Of a stretch of 53,108 nucleotides of DNA, positions 7,504 to 15,244 are shown in pieces. Each line of letters starts with the position of its first letter. The first letter of the stretch is position 1. The notes under the pieces were generated by a model. The model was not told the DNA's origin, did not search any database, and saw only the letters and a list, made by a program, of their open reading frames with translations. The translations under genes were made by a program, and so were the position numbers. The stretch is taken from NCBI RefSeq assembly GCF_016862115.1, contig NZ_BOMI01000150.1:1-53108 (forward strand), in the 5' to 3' direction. This stretch comes from Paractinoplanes deccanensis. GTDB lineage: Bacteria; Actinomycetota; Actinomycetes; Mycobacteriales; Micromonosporaceae.

Positions 7504-9995
7504 TCGACATCCCGGAGCTCGCGCTCGTCGCGCTGGTCGGCATCTCCGGCTCGGGCAAGTCGACCTTCGCGCGCACCCACTTCCGCCCCACCCAGGTGCT
7601 GTCGTCCGACTTCTTCCGCGGCCTCGTGGCCGACGACGAAAACGACCAGTCCGCCTCCGCCGAGGCCTTCGACGCGCTGCACTACGTGGCCGGCAAGCGG
7701 CTGGCCGCCGGGCGGCTCACGGTCGTCGACGCCACCAACCTCCAGCCGCACGGCCGCGCCGAGCTGGTCCGGGTCGCCAAGGAGCACGACGTGCTGCCGG
7801 TGGCGATCGTCCTCGACGTGCCCGAGTCGCTGGCGTGGGAACGCACCCAGGCGCGCCCCGACCGCACCTTCGACCGCCGTGTCCTCACCCGCATGCATCG
7901 AGACCTGCGGCGCACCCTCGGCTCGCTGACCCGCGAGGGCTTCCGCAAGGTGCACGTGCTGCGCGGGCCGGAGGAGATCGCCGCCGCCGAGATCCGCTAC
8001 GAGAAGCTGTTCAACGACAAGCGTGAGGTCACCGGCCCGTTCGACATCATCGGCGACGTGCACGGCTGCCGCGCCGAGCTCGAGACGCTGCTCGAGCGCC
8101 TCGGCTACGCGATCGAGCGCGATCCGCTGCGGCGCCCGGTCAACGCCGTGCACCCCGAGGGCCGCACCGCGGTCTTCGTCGGCGACCTGGTCGACCGGGG
8201 CCCCGACTCGCCGGGCGTGCTGCGCCTGGTGATGGGCATGGTCGCGGCCGGCACGGCGCTCTGCGTGCCGGGTAACCACGAGCAGAAGCTGGCCCGCAAG
8301 CTCAACGGCCGCAAGGTGCAGCTCACCCACGGGCTGCCCGAGACGCTGGCGCAGCTCGAGGCGGAGCCGGCCGAGTTCGTCGCCGAGGCGAAGGCCTTCA
8401 TCGAGGGCCTGGTCAGCCACTACGTGCTCGACGGCGGCAAGCTGGTGGTCGCGCACGCCGGCCTCAAGGAGGCCTACCAGGGGCGGGCCTCCGGCCGGGT
8501 GCGGAGCTTCGCGCTCTACGGCGAGACCACCGGCGAGACCGACGAGTACGGCCTGCCGGTCCGCTACCCGTGGGCGCGCGACTACCGCGGGCCGGCCGCG
8601 GTGGTCTACGGCCACACGCCGACCCCGAAGCCGGAGTGGATCAACAACACCATCTGTCTCGACACCGGCTGTGTCTTCGGCGGCGCGCTGACCGCGCTGC
8701 GCTGGCCGTCGCGGGAGCTGGTGTCGGTCCCGGCCGAGCGGGAGTACTACGCGCCCGCGCGCCCGCTGGCTGGTCCGGAGCGTCCCGACGAGGGCCTCGA
8801 CATCGCCGACGTGACCGGACGGCGTCATCTCGACTACGGGTACAGGCGCACCACGATCGCCGCCGAGAACGCGGCCGCCGCGCTCGAGGTGATGAGCCGG
8901 TTCGCGCTCGACCCGGCGACGCTGGTCTGGCTGCCGCCGACGATGGCGCCCTGCTCGACGTCGGAGCTCGACGGCTACCTCGAACACCCGGCGACCGCCT
9001 TCGCCGACATGCGCGCCGCCGGCGTGGAAAAGGTCGTGTGCGAAGAGAAGCACATGGGCTCCCGCGCGGTGATCCGCGTGTCGCGCTCGGGGGTCGGCGG
9101 GGCCGACGCGATCTGGACGCGGACCGGGCGGCCGTTCTTCGGCCCGTCGCTCGACGAGCCGCTGCTCGCCCGGGTCCGGGCCGCCGCTGCCGGGCTCTTC
9201 GACGAGCTGGGCAGCGACTGGCTGCTGCTCGACGCCGAGCTGCTGCCCTGGTCGGCCAAGGCGGGCGGCCTGATCCGCGAGCGGTACGCGGGGGTCGGCG
9301 CGGCGGGCCGAGCCGCGCTGCCGGCCGCCCTCGACGTGCTCGAGCGCACGGCGGCGCGCGGGCTCGACGTGGCGGCGCTGCGCGACCGGCTGGAGCTGCG
9401 GTCCGCGGAGATCGACGGCTACTCCGCCGCCTACCGGTCGTACGTGAAGCCGACGGACGGCCTCACCGGTGTCACCCTGGCGCCGTTCGCGGTGCTGGCC
9501 GGCGACAACGTCTCGTACGCGAGCCGCGACCACGGCTGGCAGCTGGCCATGGCCGACCGGCTGGTGGCGGCCGACCCGGGCCTGTTCACCCCCACGCGGC
9601 GCGTCGTCGTCGACCTAGCCGACCCGGCGTCCGAGGCGGAGGCCACCGAGTGGTGGCTGGCCCTGACCGCCGCCGGCGGCGAGGGCATGGTGGTCAAGCC
9701 CTGGTCCGGCCTGACCGCCGCCGACACGCAGGGCCGGCTGATCCAGCCCGGGGTGAAGTGCCGGGGCCGCGAATACCTGCGCATCATCTACGGCCCCGAA
9801 TACACCCGTCCCGAACAGCTGGCCCGCCTGCGGCGCCGCAACCTCGGCCGCAAGCGCCACCTGGCCCTGCGCGAGCACGGACTCGGCCTGGCGGCGCTCG
9901 ACCGGCTGGCGGCCGGCGAGCCCCTGTGGCGCGTACACGAGCTCGTCTTCGCCATCCTCGCGTCGGAGAGTGAGCCCGTGGATCCTCGGCTGTGA
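7500..9995 (+). CDS. pnkp: Pnkp, polynucleotide kinase-phosphatase-ligase
   Basis: This 831-residue protein has three catalytic modules in order. A 5'-polynucleotide kinase carries the P-loop GISGSGKST at residues ~13-21. A binuclear metallophosphoesterase has DIIGDVHGC, FVGDLVDRGPDS, GNHEQK and a late VYGHTP motif (about residues 180-390), giving 2',3'-phosphatase activity. An adenylyltransferase/ligase has its nucleotide-accepting Lys in EEKHMGSR (Lys ~517) and the downstream motifs LLLDAEL and EGMVVKPW. All key residues are present, so it looks fully active. It heals and, with Hen1 bound, seals RNA cut by ribotoxins. It starts inside the last codons of hen1 (ATGA at 7500), so the two are translationally coupled. 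Confidence 0.95.
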   Translation: MIDIPELALVALVGISGSGKSTFARTHFRPTQVLSSDFFRGLVADDENDQSASAEAFDALHYVAGKRLAAGRLTVVDATNLQPHGRAELVRVAKEHDVLPVAIVLDVPESLAWERTQARPDRTFDRRVLTRMHRDLRRTLGSLTREGFRKVHVLRGPEEIAAAEIRYEKLFNDKREVTGPFDIIGDVHGCRAELETLLERLGYAIERDPLRRPVNAVHPEGRTAVFVGDLVDRGPDSPGVLRLVMGMVAAGTALCVPGNHEQKLARKLNGRKVQLTHGLPETLAQLEAEPAEFVAEAKAFIEGLVSHYVLDGGKLVVAHAGLKEAYQGRASGRVRSFALYGETTGETDEYGLPVRYPWARDYRGPAAVVYGHTPTPKPEWINNTICLDTGCVFGGALTALRWPSRELVSVPAEREYYAPARPLAGPERPDEGLDIADVTGRRHLDYGYRRTTIAAENAAAALEVMSRFALDPATLVWLPPTMAPCSTSELDGYLEHPATAFADMRAAGVEKVVCEEKHMGSRAVIRVSRSGVGGADAIWTRTGRPFFGPSLDEPLLARVRAAAAGLFDELGSDWLLLDAELLPWSAKAGGLIRERYAGVGAAGRAALPAALDVLERTAARGLDVAALRDRLELRSAEIDGYSAAYRSYVKPTDGLTGVTLAPFAVLAGDNVSYASRDHGWQLAMADRLVAADPGLFTPTRRVVVDLADPASEAEATEWWLALTAAGGEGMVVKPWSGLTAADTQGRLIQPGVKCRGREYLRIIYGPEYTRPEQLARLRRRNLGRKRHLALREHGLGLAALDRLAAGEPLWRVHELVFAILASESEPVDPRL

Positions 9996-9999
9996 TCAC

Positions 10000-10031
10000 G
10001 GTCGCGGTCGCCCCGCCCGGCGGCCGCGACC
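10000..10031 (+). terminator. Possible hairpin after pnkp
   Basis: GGTCGCGG (10000-10007) and CCGCGACC (10024-10031) form an 8-bp stem beginning 5 nt after the pnkp stop. There is no U-tract, so this is a weak call. Confidence 0.35.
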
Positions 10032-10160
10032 CGTTCGGGCGCCTGGCACCGACGTTCGGCCAGATGAACGTGCACCTATGTATGCGCGGGCGGTGCGGAA
10101 AGCCTTTCCACAGGAAGCAGACAGGATCCACTTGGGCGGGTGCCGGTACCCTGGCTCCTC

Positions 10161-10976
10161 GTGGACATCCGTGCGCTCAGCGAGCAGCTCGCCTTCAATC
10201 CCATGGATCCGAAGGACCTGCTGCACACCTTCGGACTGATCGGCGTCTGGGCGATCATGTTCGCCGAGACCGGTCTGCTGGTCGGGTTCTTCTTCCCGGG
10301 CGACTCGCTCCTCTTCCTCGCGGGCGTGGCCGCCTCGCCCGTGGCCGACTCGATCTTCGGTGAGGGCACGCAGCTGTCCTACGTCGGCCTGCTGATCGGC
10401 GCGCCGATCTGCGCCATCGTCGGGGCCCAGCTCGGTCACTGGCTCGGCGCGAAATACGGCCGCCGCATGTTCGACAAGCCCGACTCCAAGCTCTTCAAGC
10501 GCGAGTACGTCGAGAAGGCGGAGTACTACTTCGAGAAGTTCGGCCCCGCGAAGGCCGTCGTGCTCGCCCGGTTCATCCCGATCGTGCGGACGTTCCTCAA
10601 CCCGGTCGCCGGCACGCTCGGCATGCCGGCCCGCCAGTTCTTCCTCTGGAACGTGGTCGGCGCCATCCTGTGGACCGACGGCATCATCATCGTCGGCCAC
10701 GCCCTGGCCCAGCAGATCTACGACGCCATCGGCGACCACATCGACCGCTACATCCTGCCGGTGGTCGCGCTCATCGTGCTCATCTCGCTGCTGCCGATCT
10801 TCATCGAGATCCTCCGCGAGCGCCGCCACAAGAAGCAGGGCCTGTCGAGCTCGCCCGAGCCGTCCGCCGCCATCGGCGTCGTCGCCGCGGCCAGCATCGC
10901 CGGCCTGGTCGAGGCCGCCACCGAAGAGGACGAGAACGACAAGCGCTACCCCCCGCGCTCCCACCGCCGCCCCTGA
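10161..10976 (+). CDS. DedA family integral membrane protein
   Basis: This 271-residue protein has the DedA (SNARE-associated/VTT) signature: a first hydrophobic helix with FAETGLLVGFFFPGD, a re-entrant region GQxLGHWLGAKYGRR, then FGPAKAVVLARFIPIVRTFLNPVAGTLGM containing the conserved R-F-x-P-x-x-R, and two further membrane helices. Family members are lipid or undecaprenyl-phosphate flippases or scramblases acting in the cytoplasmic membrane. The GTG at 10161 lies 8 nt after TACCCT (10147-10152), suggesting a leaderless start; a GTG at 10140 is in frame but would place the promoter inside the gene. The charged C-terminus is cytoplasmic. A strong terminator follows. Confidence 0.9.
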   Translation: MDIRALSEQLAFNPMDPKDLLHTFGLIGVWAIMFAETGLLVGFFFPGDSLLFLAGVAASPVADSIFGEGTQLSYVGLLIGAPICAIVGAQLGHWLGAKYGRRMFDKPDSKLFKREYVEKAEYYFEKFGPAKAVVLARFIPIVRTFLNPVAGTLGMPARQFFLWNVVGAILWTDGIIIVGHALAQQIYDAIGDHIDRYILPVVALIVLISLLPIFIEILRERRHKKQGLSSSPEPSAAIGVVAAASIAGLVEAATEEDENDKRYPPRSHRRP

Positions 10977-10990
10977 CCGACCAGTCCACA

Positions 10991-11023
10991 AAAGCCGCCC
11001 GCACCCGCGGGCGGCTTTCTTTT
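10991..11023 (+). terminator. Rho-independent terminator after the DedA gene
   Basis: A perfect 12-bp stem, AAAGCCGCCCGC (10991-11002) with GCGGGCGGCTTT (11007-11018), has a 4-nt loop and is followed by CTTTTT. Confidence 0.93.
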
Positions 11024-11365
11024 TGGGCGATGGAGGGGAAAGGCGGCGGGCTTCTCGGATGGACGGGCGAAGGGTGCGGAGCGGCGCGGCGGAAGGGCCG
11101 CGAGGCCGGCGCGGCAGGAGAGGAAACGCCAGGCGACGCAGAGCGGTAAGGGTGCGTCGGGCGCGGCGCCCGAGATGAAACGGCGTGGCGGTGAGCGGTG
11201 AGCGGCGAGCTGCGAGCGGTGAGCGGTGAGCGGCGAGCGGCGAGCGGCGAGGGTGCGTCAGACGCGGCGCCGGAAGGGCCGGCATGAATCGGTGCGGTGG
11301 CGGGCGGAAGGATGCGCCGGAAGGACGGGGACAAATCGGCGTGGCGGTGGCTGGTGAATACAAGA
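11024..11365. other. Non-coding stretch with degenerate GC repeats
   Basis: No convincing gene is present between the DedA terminator and the aldolase terminator. Beside the heptamer array, a degenerate unit (GGGTGCGTC...GCGGCGCC... followed by a short A-rich patch and CGGCGTGGCGGTG) recurs near 11149, 11250 and 11313. Confidence 0.5.
11191..11253. repeat. Nine-copy heptamer tandem repeat (GYGAGCG)
   Basis: Nine head-to-tail 7-mers run from 11191 to 11253, as GTGAGCG or GCGAGCG with single changes in the third and last units. The array is intergenic and a candidate variable-number repeat. Confidence 0.9.
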
Positions 11366-11401
11366 AAGCGACGCCGCCCAGCAAGCCGGGCGGCGTCGCT
11401 T
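11366..11401 (-). terminator. Rho-independent terminator for the class II aldolase gene
   Basis: A perfect 14-bp stem, AAGCGACGCCGCCC (11366-11379) with GGGCGGCGTCGCTT (11388-11401), has an 8-nt loop. On the minus strand it runs into TTTCTTGTATT. It lies 180 bp past the aldolase stop at 11581. Confidence 0.85.
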
Positions 11402-11580
11402 GTGCGAGGAGGTCGGCGTGTGCCGACGGTTGGAGGTGAGCCCGGAGGGCGGCGGGCTCCTGGACGGGACTTGCCGGGCGGAGGCTGCGGTGGGCGGCCG
11501 GCCGGACGAGTCTGGTGGGACGGAGTCTGACTTGGTGCGCCCGGGTGGGCGGGTCGCAACGGCGCGCAGGCCGATCGCGG

Positions 11581-12255
11581 TCAGACGGTCAGTGCGGTGG
11601 AGCCGGAAAGACGGTTGAGGAAGTCCTCGGGGCAGTCGCGCAGGTTTTCCAGGCGGCCGGCGGCCAGCGCCCGGTAGGTGAGCTGCGCGGCCTCCTCGAG
11701 GTTGTGGGCCCGCTTGTGGGCGAGCTCCACCGAGTCGCCCATGACCACGCAGCCGTGCTGACTCAGCACCAGGCAGTCGGTGCCGTCGGCGGCCATGGCC
11801 GCGGTGAGGGCGGCCAGCTCGATCGTGCCGGGCAGGCGGAACGGCACCGTGGAGACGCGCCTCAGGTAGAAGGCGTGATCGGTGGTGACGATCCGGATGT
11901 GCTCACCCAGGGCGTCGAGCAGCAGAGCGGTCTGGGGGTGCAGATGGATGACGGCGTTGACGTCCGGGCGAGCCCTGTACAGCGCCAAGTGCAACGCCAG
12001 CTCGCTGGTCGGCTCGACCTGCGGGGGCGGCACGTTGCCGACCGTCGCGGGGGAGCCGTCGGCGATGCGTACGGCGGCGAAGGTGGTCCTGCTGAGCCGG
12101 CCCAGCCAGGAGCCACTGGCGGTGACCCAGATGGCGTCCTCGTCGGGGATCCTCGCGGAGAGGTTGCCGCCGGAGCCGGCGACGAGGCCCGCCTGGACCA
12201 CGTCGAAACCCACGAAAGCGAGCTGATCGCGCAGATCGCCGTGGACGTAGTTCAC
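11581..12255 (-). CDS. Class II aldolase/adducin family protein (FucA-like)
   Basis: This 224-residue protein belongs to the Zn2+-dependent class II aldolase/adducin family, which includes L-fuculose- and L-rhamnulose-phosphate aldolases and methylthioribulose dehydratases. Visible features are GSGGNLSARIPDED near residue 28, the AVIHLHPQTALLL metal site with two His, and LSQHGCVVMG carrying the third His. Substrate cannot be told from sequence; no sugar kinase or isomerase lies nearby. The GTG at 12255 has AGGAG 8 nt upstream. The ArsR gene lies 105 bp upstream on the same strand, so the two may be co-transcribed. Confidence 0.87.
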   Translation of the reverse strand: MNYVHGDLRDQLAFVGFDVVQAGLVAGSGGNLSARIPDEDAIWVTASGSWLGRLSRTTFAAVRIADGSPATVGNVPPPQVEPTSELALHLALYRARPDVNAVIHLHPQTALLLDALGEHIRIVTTDHAFYLRRVSTVPFRLPGTIELAALTAAMAADGTDCLVLSQHGCVVMGDSVELAHKRAHNLEEAAQLTYRALAAGRLENLRDCPEDFLNRLSGSTALTV

Positions 12256-12360
12256 CCGTTACTCCTGAAGGTCCTGGGGGTGGACTGGAGGAGGAGAGGT
12301 CTTCGGCCTGGCGTCACGCCCCACAAAATGCCGGTGACGCCAGGCGAGTCCCGAAAGCGG

Positions 12361-12738
12361 TCAGCGCGCCTTCTTCGTAGCCCGCTTGCGCGGCGGGGTC
12401 AGAAGGTCGGCGATGGTCGCGATGGCGGTCGGCACCAGGCGGTAGTACGCCCACACACCCCGCTTCTCACGCTCGAGCAGACCGGCCTCGGTGAGGATCC
12501 GCAGGTGATGGCTCACCGTCGGCTGTGACAGGCCGAGCGGAGCGGTCAGGTCGCACACGCAGGCCTCGCCGTCCGTCGCGGACTGGATGAGGCTCAGCAG
12601 CCGCAGCCGCGCCGGGTCGGCCAGTGCCTTGAGCACCCCGGCCAGCCGCTCGGCGTCGGCACGTTCAATTGGCTCGCCGGCAAGCGGCGAGATCTGAGGC
12701 ATTGTCATTTCCGCCAACGCAGTTCCCACGATCTCCAT
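12361..12738 (-). CDS. ArsR/SmtB family transcriptional regulator
   Basis: This 125-residue winged-helix protein has the typical ArsR core: LKALADPARLRLLSLI, ACVCDLTAPLGLSQPTVSHHLRILTEAGLLEREKRGVWAYYRL. The CVC pair in the alpha-3 position matches the As(III)/Sb(III)-sensing site of ArsR-type members, so it may be a metalloid- or thiol-responsive repressor. A Lys/Arg-rich tail follows. The start is uncertain: the ATG at 12738 has its purine run directly against it, and a GTG a few codons in (GTGGGAACT) has GGAAGG/GGAG upstream at a better distance. It precedes the class II aldolase gene. No arsenic or metal transporter is visible. Confidence 0.88.
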   Translation of the reverse strand: MEIVGTALAEMTMPQISPLAGEPIERADAERLAGVLKALADPARLRLLSLIQSATDGEACVCDLTAPLGLSQPTVSHHLRILTEAGLLEREKRGVWAYYRLVPTAIATIADLLTPPRKRATKKAR

Positions 12739-13594
12739 CCTTCCACCAACTGCATCGATTCTCCTGCATGTGTGCAGGAACGAACCGCCTAACTTCGAGG
12801 CCGTAAGGCCGAGATCGGTCGCCGGGACGGCCGATCCGGGATGGCCGGTAACCCGAACTCCCGATCAACCTTTACCCCTGCTCCGAACTCGGTCTCTGCC
12901 TCCTGCAACGCCTCAGCCGCCGTCAGGTCGCTGCCCATCTGTGTCGAGGTCTCGATCCCCGCCCCGGGAGTGAGACGCCCCACATTGTCAATTCGTCGAT
13001 CCTTTTCCGGTGACTGATCCGATTCGAGCGAGGTCCGCACACACCTCGCCGTCGTCGTCTCAACACCGTGCGCGATCTTCCGGACCGGGCGGCCGGATGC
13101 CGGAAGTTCACGACCCGATGAAAGCACGGCACCACGCTCTGCGAGGGGCAATTCAGTGATGAATTTACGCAGGTCGTGGCGTGCTTGCATGTATCGAGCG
13201 TACTGGCTGGAACGAAACTGGAACCTTTCGCCCCGGCGGTGCTGAAGGGCACTATTGACGCACAGCATTGGGCCCCTCTATAAACAAGCCTTACAGTAGA
13301 GGAAGTCCCTTTCGCCCGATCCCGGGAACATCGATGCAGCTCAAAGCACCTATGTCCTGGGTCACACCGGCCCTGGCCGGCAGATCACCCGGTCGTGGCG
13401 CTGGGAAGCTCCTGTGAATCGCGGGATCCGACGTTTACCCATGTAGCGAAAAACACCCTCCGACCGGCTGGCTCAGCGCTATCCGGACAGCCGAATGAGG
13501 GACATCGCCGGATGAGAAAGCTACCCGTTCGGGTGACCCATACCCATCAATATGAGGGGGAGATCCTCAAAATGAGGGGGTAACTCACGGGTAA
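12739..13594. other. 856-bp intergenic region with lower GC
   Basis: No reading frame here has convincing codon bias or family features. Third positions are mixed and GC is visibly lower than in the flanks. A direct repeat ATGAGGGGG occurs at about 13552-13560 and 13572-13580. Open frames on the minus strand (12789-13268) and plus strand (13395-13583) were judged spurious. The region may hold promoters for the ArsR gene or a decayed insertion. Confidence 0.4.
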
Positions 13595-15163
13595 CTAGTC
13601 GGAAGGACGCGACCAGTACTCATCATCCGACGCCGGGGCTCTGTCGCGCTGCCCCGCCTTCGGCTCGTCCCCCTCACCCGAAGGGACCGGTGCCCCGCCC
13701 GCCGACGCCGGATCGCTCGCGGCCTGCGCCTGAGGCAAAGCCCCATTTTGTACGGGGGAAGCACCCACTCCGGCCTCGGCGCCCCCAGTGGGAGCGCTCG
13801 CCGGGACCCCGCGCTCGCCCGACGAGACGTCATGCGACGCCGCCGATGAGGCTCCCGAGCCGGCGCCACCCCCCGAAGACGCCCCGGAAACGGCCGCAGC
13901 AGCCGGCGCCGTCCCGGAGGTCGACGGCGCAGAGGTGGACGGCGCGGCGGGCGTCGCAGAGGTGGGCGTCGCAGAGGTGGGCGTCGCAGAGGGAGGCGAC
14001 CCGGAAGCGGACGCAGCAAGGGAGGGATCGGAAGCAGGTGCCCACGGTGTGGCCGCGGATGCCGGGGCAGCGGCCGGCTGGGAGGTCGGCGGGAAAGGGG
14101 GCGCCGGCTGTGTGGCGGCGGGCGCAGGCGGAGGCGGCGCGGAATCGGGCGTCGCAGGCGAAGGCGACCCGGATGTGGAAGCCGCATGGGAGGGCTCGGA
14201 AGCGGGCGCCCACGGTGTGGCCGCGGATGCCGGGGCAGCGGCCGGCTGGGAGGTCGGCGGGAAAGGAGCAGCCGGCTGCGTGGCGGCGGGCGCGCTCTCC
14301 GCGGGAGCGGTGATCGGGGCGGCGGCCGGGCGGGCGTAAGGCGAGTCCGGGCCGCCGGCGTCGGCGGGAGCTGGCGGCTGGGGCGCGAAGCCGGGGTTGT
14401 ACTGAGTGCCGAACGGCGGCGCCGCGGCGTAGGGGTGGGCCGCGGCGGGGCCGTACGGATTCTGCTGGTCCTGGGCCGGCGCGTACGGGCCGTGGCCCAC
14501 GGCCGGGTAGCCCGGGTAGGGCGCCCCGTAGGCCGGCGGATAACCGCCGGGCGGCACGCCGACCCCCGGCGCGGCCGGAGCCACGGGCTTGCGGAAGAAC
14601 GCCTTCGGGGCCGTCAGCACCAGCACACCGACCACCGCGTACCCCAGGATCTGCGCCACCGCCAGCCCGGCGTTCGTGCCGATCCAGCCGCCCGGGTACG
14701 CGTCGCTCAGCTTCGCGCCCAGCGACCACGGCGCCGTGTCGCCGCCGCGCTGCACCGCGACCGTGAGGGCGCTCGCCGCGCCGCCGAGGATGCCCAGGAC
14801 GCAGGCCACCAGCGTCGCTATCCGGGCCACGTTGCTGCCGCGGCGCAGGGCCAGGCCCAGCACCACGTACAGGGCGAAGACGATCACCGCCAGGGCGAGG
14901 GCGACCGCCGCACCGAGCCAGACGACGGCCACGTAGTACTCCGGGTCGGTGTCGCCCGGGAACTGCTGGAGCGGACCCTCCGTGACCGCGCGGAAGCGGT
15001 CGAGCGTTCCCGGGACGACGGCCAGCGTGGCGATCGCGTAGATCAGGCCGACCAGGGCCATCACCCAGAGCAGGACGGCGGCCACCGTCACCGTCGGTGG
15101 CCGGCCCGCCGGCGAGGGCGGCTGCGCCACGGCGATGGGTGACGGCTGGACTGGGTACGACAT
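13595..15163 (-). CDS. Tetraspan membrane protein with long Pro/Ala/Ser-rich tail
   Basis: This 522-residue protein has about four membrane helices within residues 25-200, starting with VTVAAVLLWVMALVGLIYAIA and ending with LGYAVVGVLVLTAPKAFF. After AFFRKP comes a tail of about 315 residues, first Gly/Pro/Tyr-rich, then Ala/Pro/Ser/Thr-rich with a 56-residue unit present twice. It is a paralogue-like partner of the next gene: both have a helix followed by an acidic loop, an identical-looking FFRKP boundary and a low-complexity tail. The tail is probably cytoplasmic and disordered. I recognise no named domain. The ATG at 15163 begins with a Pro-rich segment. Function unknown. Confidence 0.8.
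   Translation of the reverse strand: MSYPVQPSPIAVAQPPSPAGRPPTVTVAAVLLWVMALVGLIYAIATLAVVPGTLDRFRAVTEGPLQQFPGDTDPEYYVAVVWLGAAVALALAVIVFALYVVLGLALRRGSNVARIATLVACVLGILGGAASALTVAVQRGGDTAPWSLGAKLSDAYPGGWIGTNAGLAVAQILGYAVVGVLVLTAPKAFFRKPVAPAAPGVGVPPGGYPPAYGAPYPGYPAVGHGPYAPAQDQQNPYGPAAAHPYAAAPPFGTQYNPGFAPQPPAPADAGGPDSPYARPAAAPITAPAESAPAATQPAAPFPPTSQPAAAPASAATPWAPASEPSHAASTSGSPSPATPDSAPPPPAPAATQPAPPFPPTSQPAAAPASAATPWAPASDPSLAASASGSPPSATPTSATPTSATPAAPSTSAPSTSGTAPAAAAVSGASSGGGAGSGASSAASHDVSSGERGVPASAPTGGAEAGVGASPVQNGALPQAQAASDPASAGGAPVPSGEGDEPKAGQRDRAPASDDEYWSRPSD
14018..14293 (-). repeat. Two-copy 168-bp in-frame direct repeat
   Basis: The segment beginning CCCACGGTGTGG occurs at 14041 (preceded by GGTG) and again at 14209, 168 bp apart. 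The copies stay near-identical for roughly 100 bp. They encode two copies of a 56-residue Ala/Pro unit (PFPPTSQPAAAPASAATPW). Confidence 0.85.
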
Positions 15164-15244
15164 CGACGACTCCCCGGGGTGATCCGTTGGCCCGAACCTA
15201 CCCGGGCGAAGCGCCCAACGGTGCGAAACCCGTCCAGCGCGGCA

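Noticed and set aside
12789..13268. 159-codon minus-strand frame in the low-GC gap
   Set aside because: Third-position GC is mixed, no ribosome site is clear, and no family is recognised; left as intergenic.
13395..13583. 62-codon plus-strand frame before the tetraspan gene
   Set aside because: Poor codon bias and no start signal.
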